Below, one piece after another: positions 34,527 to 43,284 of a stretch of 64,000 nt of DNA. How positions within the stretch are numbered: the stretch's first letter is position 1; each line of letters starts with the position of its first letter. The notes under the pieces were generated by a model that saw nothing but the letters and a program-made list of their open reading frames with translations, was not told where the DNA came from and did no database searches. The stretch spans positions 310,001 through 374,000 of the forward strand of contig NZ_JAMOKG010000003.1 of the NCBI RefSeq assembly GCF_023656565.1, read 5' to 3'. Position numbers and translations under genes: made by a program. The DNA comes from Flavobacterium tyrosinilyticum. Lineage in GTDB: Bacteria > Bacteroidota > Bacteroidia > Flavobacteriales > Flavobacteriaceae.

Positions 34527-35615
34527 ATGAAAAGTAACATTATAAAATCATCTGCATTATTATTTACAGCACTAGTTGTATTAAGCGGTTGCGAAAAGAA
34601 AAAAGAAGAAACTGCGAAAGCAGAAATCGAACCTAAAGTAGAAACTTTCGCTTTAGCGAAAGAAAAACTAACAACCGAATTGCGTTTACCAGCCGAATTA
34701 ACAGGTTTCCAACAAGTTGATTTGTATGCAAAAGTGAGCAGTTTCGTAAAATTATTGAAAGTTGATATTGGTACGAAAGTAAAAAAAGGACAACTTTTGA
34801 TTGTTTTAGAAGCACCAGAAATCAGTTCGCAATTGGCTGCAGCCGAATCGAGATTGAAATCGATGGAAGCGATTTACGCAACCAGCAAAAGCACTTACAA
34901 CCGTTTGTATGAAACAAGCAAGGTGGAAGGAACGATTTCTAAAAACGATTTAGAAATGGCAAGCGGTAAAAAGAATTCTGATTACGCACAACTTCAAGCG
35001 GCAATTGCGGCGCATAAAGAAATTGCGATTATGAGAGGTTATCTTGAAATTCGTGCTCCTTTTGATGGCGTTGTAGCGGCTAGAAATGTCAATTTAGGTA
35101 CATTTGTTGGTCCGGCAGGAAAAGGTTCAGATTTGCCTTTATTGACGATTCAGGAGCAAAGCAAATTACGTTTGGCGGTTTCTGTTCCAGAATTGTACAC
35201 CGGATATTTACACCCAGGCGACGAAATGAGTTTTAATGTAAAATCGTTACCTGAAACTTTTACCGCTAAAATTACCAGAATGTCTGGCGCTTTAGATTTA
35301 AAATTACGTTCTGAAAGAGTTGAAATGGACGTTCACAACACCAAAGGAAATTTATTGCCTGGAATGGTTGCCGAAGTTTTGTTACCGCTTAACGCGAAAG
35401 ACAGTACGTTTGTAGTGCCAAAATCGGCGGTGGTGAATTCTGCGGAAGGTTTATATGTGGTGAAAGTAGTAAACCACAAAGCGACAAGAGTTGACATTAA
35501 AAAAGGAAGAGAAATCGAAGATAAAATTGAAATTTTCGGCGATTTGACTCCAAACGATAAACTGGTAAAAATTGCCAGCGAAGAAACTAAGGAAGGCGAT
35601 GTCATAAACGAATAA
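34527..35615 (+). CDS. RND efflux periplasmic adaptor (MFP) lipoprotein
   Basis: A 362-residue adaptor with a lipobox (ALVVLSGC, Cys22). It shows the barrel-sandwich/lipoyl half motifs (LRLPAELTGFQQVDLYAKVS and LEIRAPFDGVVAARNVNLGTF) around a helical hairpin at about 95-160, then the beta-barrel domain. It links the pump to the outer-membrane channel. A family C repeat lies in the 213-base gap after the pump gene, and two hairpins follow its stop codon. Confidence 0.92.
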   Translation: MKSNIIKSSALLFTALVVLSGCEKKKEETAKAEIEPKVETFALAKEKLTTELRLPAELTGFQQVDLYAKVSSFVKLLKVDIGTKVKKGQLLIVLEAPEISSQLAAAESRLKSMEAIYATSKSTYNRLYETSKVEGTISKNDLEMASGKKNSDYAQLQAAIAAHKEIAIMRGYLEIRAPFDGVVAARNVNLGTFVGPAGKGSDLPLLTIQEQSKLRLAVSVPELYTGYLHPGDEMSFNVKSLPETFTAKITRMSGALDLKLRSERVEMDVHNTKGNLLPGMVAEVLLPLNAKDSTFVVPKSAVVNSAEGLYVVKVVNHKATRVDIKKGREIEDKIEIFGDLTPNDKLVKIASEETKEGDVINE

Positions 35616-35635
35616 TACCGATTATGTATTCAATA

Positions 35636-35659
35636 CAGTCTAATAAAAATTAGACTGTT
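35636..35659 (+). terminator. Terminator of the first efflux operon
   Basis: A 10-bp stem ACAGTCTAAT/ATTAGACTGT, then TTTTC, lies 20 bases after the adaptor stop codon. Confidence 0.7.
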
Positions 35660-35692
35660 TTCATACTATATCGGCATTAATAACCTGCGTTT

Positions 35693-35797
35693 AGTCTTCA
35701 TTTTAGTGATTACCATAAACTGTACGCATTCTTAGGAATGCAAATTTAAAAATTTGCCTTAGGACAGCTCTTCATTAATTTGGGGGGCTGTTTTTTT
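35693..35797 (+). ncRNA. Possible small RNA or 3'-UTR element ending in a terminator, copy 1
   Basis: GATTACCATAAACTGTACGC and the following CATTCTTAGGAAT, then a stem (ACAGC...GGGCTGT) and a run of seven T at 35791, make a terminator-ended unit. A second copy with the same plan is at 53857-53951 (25 of 32 bases match in the CATTCTTAG part). It could be a small RNA or just a degraded repeat. Confidence 0.35.
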
Positions 35798-35864
35798 ATA
35801 AACATAAGTAAGTTAATAATAGAAATATTATTAAATTGGTCAACTATCTTAAATTACAATAAAT

Positions 35865-37745
35865 ATGGCTAAAGAGAGAGTTTTTGAACTTATAAGAAAT
35901 GAAGAAGTTGTTTTGTTTATCGGAGCTGGAATGTCTATATCTGCAGGTTATCCATCTGGTGCAAAACTTGCCGAAATCTTGCATGAAGGTCTTACAACGG
36001 AATTAAAAAAAGATATATCATTAAATTATGATTTACCTAAATTAACTGAAGAAATCTGTAATATGAAGACTGGAAATAAAAACTACTTATTCTCATCTCT
36101 GAAAAAAGTATTTCAAAAACCACCTACCTCAACAGAAACTCATCAAATATTAGCTAAAATCCCTCATTTTAAAAGTATTATAACTACGAATTATGATACT
36201 TTAATTGAATCCACAAATACTAATATTGAAGTTATAAGAAAAAGTGCTGATTATACAATTGTTGACCCTAAAAAAACATTACTTTTTAAAATACATTCTG
36301 ATCTTACAGACACAGAAAATATTATCTTAACTACTTCAGATTATAATAATTATTTTTCAAGATCAAAAGAAGATAGTGTATTTTGGAATGCAGTTAGAGA
36401 TAGACTTGCTTCTAATCATATATTGTTTATTGGATATGGAATGGAAGATTCTAATATCAATGTTTTACTTGATAAAATTTTACAAGAATTAGGGGCGAAC
36501 AGAAAAGAACTCTTCTTTGTGTCCCCATCTATACCTCCTGCTAAATTAAAGTATTTTCAAAGAATAGGAATTGAGTATATTGAATCAACTGGTGAAAAAT
36601 TTGTGAATGAGATATATGAAGATTTAAAATTAAATTATTTTCCAAATTTAACAAAAGGAGTTGGTGTCGCTGGAACAGCTTTGGATTTTGCAAATGCAAA
36701 TCAAATTAATGTTACGTTAAGTCAAAAAGATCAAAGGATAGAAATTGGAGATATAAAATCTACCAACGAAATTAGTGATCATAAAATTGAAGTTAAATTT
36801 GAGATGCCAACAAGTGAAGAATCAATGAATATTCTAGCTTCAATTAATGGCAAAAATTTTGAAGATGTCTATTTAGATAAAAATTCTTTAAAAGAATTTA
36901 ATCTATTTTTTAAAGGTTTTCGGTTTAAAACTGAAGAAGACATTCAAAATCTTATAATAAAGAAACTACCTGTTTTTGATTTTAATATGCACATTATTTT
37001 CGAAGACGGTTTTGAAATTGATAATTATCCTTTCAAATTATTTGTTATTACTCCAGGTGAAAATGAGGCGCATTTAAAAATTCAACTTGAAGATTTTACA
37101 GTTATTATAAAAATTGAATTTCAAACAGAAAAAGATTCAACAAAATATAATCTAGAAATTTTTCCTAGCGAACAGATAAGATCAACTAATTCTGGTTTTA
37201 AATTCTATAATATGCTATATAAAATTATTTCTAATCAGAAGTTCAAAATTTATAAGGAAAATGAAATCTTTTACAATTACATACCGAAAATCAAATTTGA
37301 AGATGATTCATTAGATGCTAAACTGCTACTTAAATATTTTGAAGATCTTAAGAAAATAGAAAAACAATTTAATCTAAAATTTTCAAAAATCAATCTTGAA
37401 AAAAAATTTGAAAAACTTGTTAAAAATATCTTAGCTTATATTGATAAAACATCATTTACAGAACATTTTGTGGGAGAATCTTTTGGTATTGAAGGTCAAA
37501 AAAATTTTGAACATTTAATTAGTCTTGATGGAGGGGATTTATTTCTGACATGGGCGAATAACAAAAAAACAATAATTGATTTATATGACAAAAAATTTGA
37601 TTTAGGTTATTTACATTCTTCTATACATGATGGTTATATTGAAAATTTGAAAGATTTACAATTATCCAAAACAAAGGATATATTTCTAAAAAGTAGAAGT
37701 GGATTAATTCATTTTAGATATGAGGATGAACAAAGTATAATGTAG
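35865..37745 (+). CDS. SIR2-domain protein with unknown C-terminal half (candidate defence effector)
   Basis: A 626-residue protein. Residues about 1-260 form a SIR2-like NAD-binding domain: FIGAGMSISAGYP (Gly20-Ala-Gly22), TTNYD (107-111, Asn109), the catalytic His144 in KIHSD, and FIGYGMEDSNI (188-198). SIR2 domains of this stand-alone bacterial type cleave NAD+ in several antiphage systems. The remaining 360 residues, rich in Lys, Glu, Ile and Asn, match no domain I recognise; they contain FEDVYLDKNSLKEFNLFF and a helical Lys-rich end. No signal peptide or membrane segment. The A+T content is visibly above the efflux genes. A second unknown gene follows by 61 bases. The NADase role is inference. 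Confidence 0.8.
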   Translation: MAKERVFELIRNEEVVLFIGAGMSISAGYPSGAKLAEILHEGLTTELKKDISLNYDLPKLTEEICNMKTGNKNYLFSSLKKVFQKPPTSTETHQILAKIPHFKSIITTNYDTLIESTNTNIEVIRKSADYTIVDPKKTLLFKIHSDLTDTENIILTTSDYNNYFSRSKEDSVFWNAVRDRLASNHILFIGYGMEDSNINVLLDKILQELGANRKELFFVSPSIPPAKLKYFQRIGIEYIESTGEKFVNEIYEDLKLNYFPNLTKGVGVAGTALDFANANQINVTLSQKDQRIEIGDIKSTNEISDHKIEVKFEMPTSEESMNILASINGKNFEDVYLDKNSLKEFNLFFKGFRFKTEEDIQNLIIKKLPVFDFNMHIIFEDGFEIDNYPFKLFVITPGENEAHLKIQLEDFTVIIKIEFQTEKDSTKYNLEIFPSEQIRSTNSGFKFYNMLYKIISNQKFKIYKENEIFYNYIPKIKFEDDSLDAKLLLKYFEDLKKIEKQFNLKFSKINLEKKFEKLVKNILAYIDKTSFTEHFVGESFGIEGQKNFEHLISLDGGDLFLTWANNKKTIIDLYDKKFDLGYLHSSIHDGYIENLKDLQLSKTKDIFLKSRSGLIHFRYEDEQSIM

Positions 37746-37806
37746 TATTTTTTTAAGTTTAAGAAATATAGAAATTAATTAATTCTCACAGAAACTTTCA
37801 AATGAT

Positions 37807-38499
37807 ATGCTAAAAATTGATGAATATAAAATAATACGAGACTTTATAAAAAAGAAATCTTTGTTATTAATGGATCATGAAAAGAAGAATCATGCAAGAA
37901 CTGGAATAGCAATAAATAATTACAGAACAACTGAAATTAATGGAAAAATATACTATTTAATTCCAACAAATTTATTTACAGCCATAGTAGATAGATATCT
38001 TGGAATTGCAAGTGCAAAATATCCAAATCAATTTGGAACTGGCAACGCAAATGACGTTATTAAGGCCATATATGATTTAGAGCCTTGGTTTGATTTAAAT
38101 AGATTCAATGAAATTTTAAAAACTGAACAATTCTGTTACGTAGTAGAAGTAAAAGATGGAGTTATTAATAAGAAACTACTCCGAATTGATTTATATCGTG
38201 ATATCAAAGAAAATAAAAATGGTGGTTTTGACTTTGTAGGTGGTGTATTTCATTGCTATAAACATTTTAGTTATGAAGGGAATCCATTATCAACAAGTAA
38301 AGAAATAAATGATATTAAACATCCTTCGGTACTTATATTTAAAATAATTACTGCTTTTTTTCAAGGCGATGTAACAGTTGTAGATAAATTTACGTCGTAT
38401 TCCGAAGTAGAGATTAATAATAATGAAAAATTGAAATTAGTATTTTATTATGAACAAAATACAGAAGTTTTTTTTGTGAAAACTGTTCATAGAATATAA
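37807..38499 (+). CDS. Unrecognised 230-residue protein paired with the SIR2 gene
   Basis: A soluble, basic protein without signal peptide or membrane segment, not recognised. It has a polar N-terminus (IIRDFIKKKSLLLMDHEKKN), then alternating strands with aromatic residues (INGKIYYLIPTNLFTAIVDR). A GGVFHCYKHFSYEGNP segment with closely set His, Cys and Lys follows, and strands near the C-terminus (KLKLVFYYEQNTEVFFVKTV). The His-rich segment vaguely recalls small nuclease or toxin folds, but this is not enough for a call. It is 61 bases downstream of the SIR2 gene on the same strand, shares its AT-richness, and ends just before a strong terminator, so the two genes form one unit. Confidence 0.75.
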   Translation: MLKIDEYKIIRDFIKKKSLLLMDHEKKNHARTGIAINNYRTTEINGKIYYLIPTNLFTAIVDRYLGIASAKYPNQFGTGNANDVIKAIYDLEPWFDLNRFNEILKTEQFCYVVEVKDGVINKKLLRIDLYRDIKENKNGGFDFVGGVFHCYKHFSYEGNPLSTSKEINDIKHPSVLIFKIITAFFQGDVTVVDKFTSYSEVEINNNEKLKLVFYYEQNTEVFFVKTVHRI

Positions 38500-38520
38500 G
38501 TATTTCGATTATGAAAAATT

Positions 38521-38552
38521 AAAAACCTCGATCTTAAAAAATCGAGGTTTTT
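38521..38552 (+). terminator. Terminator of the SIR2 unit, repeat copy 1
   Basis: A 12-bp stem AAAAACCTCGAT/ATCGAGGTTTTT. The same hairpin occurs at 42536-42567 (degraded) and 43240-43271, each time before a 77-residue-gene tail. Confidence 0.85.
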
Positions 38553-38566
38553 CCATTTTATAAATC

Positions 38567-38775
38567 TTACTCCTCACTCAAATAAGGATTCAAAATCTCC
38601 GCCAATTCATTGAGCCAATAATAATTGTCTTCAAAATTGGTTAGACCAATTTGGAGGGTTTCGTGTTGTCGCATTACGCCGAGAGCTAAAATGCAATTTA
38701 CTTGTCTTAAGATTTTAGTCCTATCTTCGGGAGCGATGCTATGGTTAAAAAATCAATCAGCCTGTTTGAAAGTCT
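38567..38775 (-). pseudogene. Broken copy of the 77-residue protein gene, copy 1
   Basis: On the minus strand the last 60 or so codons match the intact gene at 43285-43518 almost word for word (KILRQVNCILALGVMRQHETL, then NFEDNYYWLNELAEILNPYLS). One base is missing in an A-run near 38747-38756, giving an in-frame TGA. The 5' end diverges from about 38765, so the start codon is lost. Confidence 0.8.
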
Positions 38776-38824
38776 TGATAAGAACCGGATCAAAAGATTT
38801 AAAAATTGCTCTAAAGACAATCTA

Positions 38825-41305
38825 TTAAAACTTGAGATACACTAAATAACCCACTTGAAATTCGCCATATCCATTGGTTCCCCAATCAGATGTATTTGTA
38901 TAACGATACCTAAAGAAAAACTTATTATCCCCTTTTGGCGAAGGTGCATAGTAAGTACCCAATTCAAAACGATGTAACCATTTTGATGTAAGCTTTTGCT
39001 CGTCCACAAAATCTTTTTCTGAACTTACCGTATAAAACTCTTCATTATTAGGTACAATGGCCTTAAAAGGTCTGAATCTCAAATAAGCACCAAAACGTTC
39101 TTCAGGTCTAATTCTTAAAATAAAATCTGGATATGCTCTTATCATATTAACGTTTTTATCAAATCGCTTGGTTACATCGGTTGCCAATGTATCTACTACA
39201 TTTACTCTTCCATAATGTATACCAGCATTCAACTCAATACGTGCTTTGAGTAACGGAAAATCGAAAGAAGCTATATTTAAGTCAGCACCTACGGAAGTGT
39301 TTTCATACTTAATCATGTCTAAAAAAGTAACATATCTATCTGGACGATACTCATTATTCACATAGCGATCTGCATATTTGACCTGTAATTGCCTGTCCTC
39401 ATCACCTATTTTAGCCCAGGTTAAATTAAAATTGATATAATTAGCGAGACCGAAATTAGAACTTCTTCCTATCCCCAATTCCATTCTTTTTGTCCAAAGT
39501 GGAATATTTTTTTCAACTTCAAATTGCAGCAATCCGTTCGGATTTGCTTTCTTTAGGCCTAAAAAATCACTATAGATATTAACGTTTAATATTTTTGAAG
39601 AGGTTTCCTTTTTCAACTCAACTGCATTGCTTTTCGCAAAATCGTCAGATGGTAAACTCACCACTTGATCTTTGGGACTAAAGTCTAAACGGTCATTTTG
39701 ATGTCTTTGAACATATAGTGTTATAACATTCGTTACAGGCAAAGAGAATATTTTTTCAGACCCTTCAAAAGCATATAAAGTATATTTATGTAAATCGGCA
39801 AAATCTGATTTTGAGCTAAACCCTATTGGAAATTCATTTTCAAATTTTAATTCTTTGCCTATAATATTGTTAAAAATTTCCTTCACGATGCGTTCATTAT
39901 AGAAATTTTCGAGCATTTTTTTTATATCGTTGTACTTAGTGTTATTATCATTGAAAGATCTAATCAGATTTTCATCAATAAATGGAAGTTTTACTCTTCC
40001 TACTGCTGTTATGTGTTCTATAAAACCATCGTTGATATCTATCTCAATAGTTTCTACATCAAAATTCCACAATGGTATTTTCTTGATTTTTAATCTACGT
40101 TCTGATATGAAATCATCTATATCATTTTGAATATTTTTTATCTCAACTTCATTTGTTTTGATTATGACGTTAGATTCATTTATTTCCACATTCAAATTAT
40201 CTTTCTCATTTTTTGCTTTTTTGGAATCCTCCAATATGCTAGCAGGTATTTTTAACGAAAAATCATTATAAAACTTGGATATTGAATCCATTTTTCTAGC
40301 TTTAGTTTCTATTTTTTCTATTTTTTTTATATCTGCATCAATTAATGTCTTTTTATTTTTATTAACTTCTTCCAATGACAAAATCTCTTCTTTACAAGAT
40401 ATATAATACATCAAAAAATCATCTTTACAATATCCTTGAATTTGATATACATTATAAAGCTCTTTTAATTTTTTTTCTGCATAATGTTTAAATTTTACTC
40501 GGGCTCTATAAGTTCCTGAACCTTTGGTGTTTTTATAAAAATCAGAAAATAATTCGTATTTATCAAAATCATATACAAATTTCATAAATTCATCTCCTTT
40601 TCCTATGCTCTCTTTCTCTTTATTCTCTTTCTCCTTTTCTTCCTCTTTCTCTTTGCTCTCTTTCTCTTTATTGTCTTTCTCTTTATTCTCTTTCTCTTTA
40701 TTCTCTTTCTCCTTTTCTTCCTCTTTCTCTTTATTGAAAATAATATCCCTCAAATCTTTTGCACGTTTAGTAAAATAAACATCCGCATCAAAACCTTCAA
40801 TATTCTTTTTTGTAATTGTAGTGTTTAAAGAATATTTTAAAACACCTGCAACAGGCTCTGTATCATACGCAAAAGCAGTAATGACTAATGCATTAAAAAA
40901 TTGATAAATGTTTCTGACATCCTGAACTGCAATTTTCTGTTCTTGAGAGATGGGAGTATCACTTAAATTCTTGATACGCTTTTTTATAATTTCATAGGTG
41001 TTTTCAACATCATTCTCTTTCGGTTTAATGCTGTTAATTGCATCAGTAAGATGTGTTCCAAAAGAAACTTCGGTAAAAGGGAATACCTGGAAACTTATTT
41101 CCTTACCATCATTATTAATCAATACCTCATCTTTAGCGTTTTTTAATGTAAATGTTAAATTATTGACTGAACTGGCCGCAGCATAAATCATAATCGTTTC
41201 TGTTTTATCCTTATCTGAAACAGAAAAATTATAGGGCTGTATTTGTTTTTGGGCATGTAAGCCTAATACTGTAAAAAGAAAAAGAAAGTGTAGTTTTAGT
41301 TTCAT
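38825..41305 (-). CDS. Unrecognised large outer-membrane-type protein
   Basis: An 826-residue protein with a signal peptide (LKLHFLFLFTVLGLHAQ). The N-terminal half is mixed and soluble-looking (TIMIYAAASSVNNLTFTLKN). A Lys/Glu/Asn low-complexity repeat sits at about 190-233, and a helical Lys-rich stretch at about 310-400. The last 200 residues are alternating beta strands with many Tyr, Arg and Phe (GAYLRFRPFKAIV, FRYRYTNTSDWG), ending GYLVYLKF with a terminal Phe, as in outer-membrane beta-barrels. I do not recognise the family. It follows the lipoprotein gene by four bases, so the two are one transcript and probably partners at the outer membrane. Confidence 0.75.
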   Translation of the reverse strand: MKLKLHFLFLFTVLGLHAQKQIQPYNFSVSDKDKTETIMIYAAASSVNNLTFTLKNAKDEVLINNDGKEISFQVFPFTEVSFGTHLTDAINSIKPKENDVENTYEIIKKRIKNLSDTPISQEQKIAVQDVRNIYQFFNALVITAFAYDTEPVAGVLKYSLNTTITKKNIEGFDADVYFTKRAKDLRDIIFNKEKEEEKEKENKEKENKEKDNKEKESKEKEEEKEKENKEKESIGKGDEFMKFVYDFDKYELFSDFYKNTKGSGTYRARVKFKHYAEKKLKELYNVYQIQGYCKDDFLMYYISCKEEILSLEEVNKNKKTLIDADIKKIEKIETKARKMDSISKFYNDFSLKIPASILEDSKKAKNEKDNLNVEINESNVIIKTNEVEIKNIQNDIDDFISERRLKIKKIPLWNFDVETIEIDINDGFIEHITAVGRVKLPFIDENLIRSFNDNNTKYNDIKKMLENFYNERIVKEIFNNIIGKELKFENEFPIGFSSKSDFADLHKYTLYAFEGSEKIFSLPVTNVITLYVQRHQNDRLDFSPKDQVVSLPSDDFAKSNAVELKKETSSKILNVNIYSDFLGLKKANPNGLLQFEVEKNIPLWTKRMELGIGRSSNFGLANYINFNLTWAKIGDEDRQLQVKYADRYVNNEYRPDRYVTFLDMIKYENTSVGADLNIASFDFPLLKARIELNAGIHYGRVNVVDTLATDVTKRFDKNVNMIRAYPDFILRIRPEERFGAYLRFRPFKAIVPNNEEFYTVSSEKDFVDEQKLTSKWLHRFELGTYYAPSPKGDNKFFFRYRYTNTSDWGTNGYGEFQVGYLVYLKF
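40623..40732. repeat. In-frame low-complexity repeat coding KEKENKEKEN
   Basis: An imperfect 18-base repeat of CTCTTTCTCTTTATT type (minus-strand codons for Lys, Glu, Asn) runs through residues about 190-233 of the large outer-membrane protein. A 32-base segment occurs twice, at 40623 and 40701. Confidence 0.85.
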
Positions 41306-41309
41306 AAAA

Positions 41310-42080
41310 TCAGTTTTGGTGAGTTAGATTAAATTGTAGTATGCGCTTATTACTTTCTTCAGTAATTGACACTTTACCAGATAAGTTTGTTCCATTTAAA
41401 TTTAAAAGGTCACTGGTAATATTTACTATTGGAGATAAATTGGTGCCATCTCTTTTCAGAATTTTACCCGAAATCATATTTCCTGTGTTAATATTTCCTT
41501 GTAAAACCACTATATCATCCTCATCATCATCTTCAACAAAAAACATAAATTTTCCTTGATAATCTATATATCCTGTACAGGTAAGGCTTTTTAAAAATTC
41601 ATTACCATCGTTGTAAATATTTAGTTCCCCTTTATAAAATCCGTTTAGTTTGTGGTCAGAAATAGCATCATTAAAATTTAAAATCGATGCGATAACATTG
41701 TTGTCTGAAAACAATAGGTTTGTCTGTTCCATTTGAATGTCGGCCTGGCTTTCATTTTTGCTTAAACTTAAAATATCACCTCTCTCAATAAAGGAAAGAT
41801 TATGATAGTTTTTTTCATTTTTATTGAATGCTAGAACAATAAATTCTCCTGAAATATCGGAGTCACTTATATTCCTTAAAATCAAACCATTATTATAAGG
41901 AATAATAGAGCTACTGTTTTTTGACTGTTGAGAAAAATCAAAGCTAATTCTATTGGGAATAATGTAAGAGTATTTTTTGGGTGTTAATTCAGGCTCTAAA
42001 TACGTATCATTTTGACAAGAACTAAAAAAGACAAATAACGATAGAAAAAATGCATTAATATATAGATAACTTTTACTCAT
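41310..42080 (-). CDS. Unrecognised lipoprotein paired with the outer-membrane protein
   Basis: A 256-residue protein from the ATG at 42080 (MSKSYLYINAFFLSLF). An upstream ATG at 42134 adds 18 residues but places the lipobox too far from the start, so I chose 42080. The signal ends in VFFSSC (Cys22) and a Glu/Pro-rich linker follows (NDTYLEPELTPKK). The rest is beta-rich with no known motif, including an acidic EDDDEDD stretch. It ends four bases before the large outer-membrane protein gene. Function unknown; a surface-exposed or periplasmic partner is a guess. Confidence 0.7.
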   Translation of the reverse strand: MSKSYLYINAFFLSLFVFFSSCQNDTYLEPELTPKKYSYIIPNRISFDFSQQSKNSSSIIPYNNGLILRNISDSDISGEFIVLAFNKNEKNYHNLSFIERGDILSLSKNESQADIQMEQTNLLFSDNNVIASILNFNDAISDHKLNGFYKGELNIYNDGNEFLKSLTCTGYIDYQGKFMFFVEDDDEDDIVVLQGNINTGNMISGKILKRDGTNLSPIVNITSDLLNLNGTNLSGKVSITEESNKRILQFNLTHQN

Positions 42081-42134
42081 AAATTGATTAATTAAGGTTA
42101 GTAATAAATAACTTTTCCAATATTGGACTATCAT

Positions 42135-42535
42135 TTAGTTAATGTAAATAGAAATAAACTCAAAAAAACAACAATTTTTAACACTATATCTTTTAAAAAA
42201 ATGAAATCTTAACTAATAATTGGAAATGGTAGACAACTACAAGATTGCAACGAACAGCGAGAATGAATATCTGATATGATCAAAATTATAGGAAATGAAT
42301 CAATCAGACATAAGTATTTATACCTGATTTTTAGCGTTTTAATTATATTTACTTATGCAACCCACTAAGCTAAGGTTAAGCCGAGAAACATTTTATAAAA
42401 ACTAAAAAAATATGATATTAACATCTGATAAAAATATCTACAAACGAAACGAATAGTGCTTGGAGAAACCCAATGATAGATCAGATTTGCAATCCGTGCC
42501 CGCAAAGTAAGGAACATATTTTATCTTTAAGAACT
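42135..42535. other. Intergenic region without a recognised gene
   Basis: AT-rich sequence of about 400 bases upstream of the lipoprotein gene. A GATTTGCAATCCGTGCCCGC segment at about 42481-42501 is GC-richer than its surroundings and recalls words seen near mobile elements in other Bacteroidota; that link is weak. No gene is seen. Confidence 0.35.
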
Positions 42536-42690
42536 AAAAACCTCTACCTTAAAAAATCGAGGTTTTTCCATTTCATAAACTCTACTCCTCACTCAAATAA
42601 GGATTCAAAATCTCCGCCAATTCATTGAGCCAATAATAATTGTCTTCAAAATTGGTTAGTCCAATTTGGATGGTTTCGTGTTGTTGCATT
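42536..42690 (-). pseudogene. Terminator plus truncated copy of the 77-residue protein gene, copy 2
   Basis: A degraded copy of the AAAAACCTC...GAGGTTTTT hairpin (42536-42567) is followed by the last 36 codons of the 77-residue gene on the minus strand (stop at 42582). Homology stops abruptly at about 42690, after the codons for MRQHET, where unrelated sequence begins. Confidence 0.8.
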
Positions 42691-42702
42691 GAGAATTACT
42701 AG

Positions 42703-43236
42703 GAAAACGATAAACTTTTTATAAATTTGATTTTCACAAATAACGTTCGGTCTATTAAAATCAATAATGTATGCCTTCTGAAAGTATTAGAATATAAATA
42801 TGGAAAGCTTTGGGTCAAAGATGGCTTTTTGTTGGTATTTTATATTTTTCTCTTTGACGAACTAAAAAATGATAATAAATATTTAATTGAACTAAAAAAG
42901 GAACTCGTTCAAAACATCGATAATATATTTATAGACATGTTTGCATTTCTTGATTTTAATGAGTTTATAATTTCAGATGAAATAAAAAATATTTTAATAA
43001 ATCATATCGAAAACATAATTTTAAAAATGGACGAAGAAACTAATTATTTTTCACTAAAAAATTTAGACGAAATATTATCTCAGGTCAGAATTTATCATTT
43101 AGAAAATTTGGATTATGAGCCTTCACAGGAAACGATAAGCGGGCAGTATTCAAAGGATTTTAAAGAAGTAAGGAATAATTACATAGAAGAGTTCGCTGAT
43201 ATAAAATCATTACTTGAAAAAGACTATCGTATTTAA
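42703..43236 (+). pseudogene. 5'-truncated gene fragment, protein unrecognised
   Basis: The frame is open from 42703 to the stop at 43236 but has no ATG for its first 78 codons; TTG at 42727 is the only early start (169 residues). The frame begins 12 bases after the point where copy 2 of the 77-residue gene is cut. This suggests the 5' end of the gene was removed by recombination at that junction. The product is soluble and helical (LKKELVQNIDNIFIDMFAFL, YIEEFADIKSLLEKDY) with no known motif. It could also be an intact small gene with a TTG start, such as an immunity-type protein. A strong terminator follows. Confidence 0.5.
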
Positions 43237-43239
43237 ATA

Positions 43240-43271
43240 AAAAACCTCGATCATAAAAAATCGAGGTTTTC
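43240..43271. terminator. Bidirectional terminator, repeat copy 3
   Basis: A stem of AAAACCTCGAT/ATCGAGGTTTT lies between the convergent fragment at 42703-43236 and the intact 77-residue gene, and serves both strands. Confidence 0.8.
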
Positions 43272-43284
43272 CATTTTATAAGCC

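Noticed and set aside
37807..38499. Calling the 230-residue protein a nuclease toxin because of the GGVFHCYKHF segment
   Set aside because: One His-rich piece is too little; no full motif of a known nuclease family is visible.
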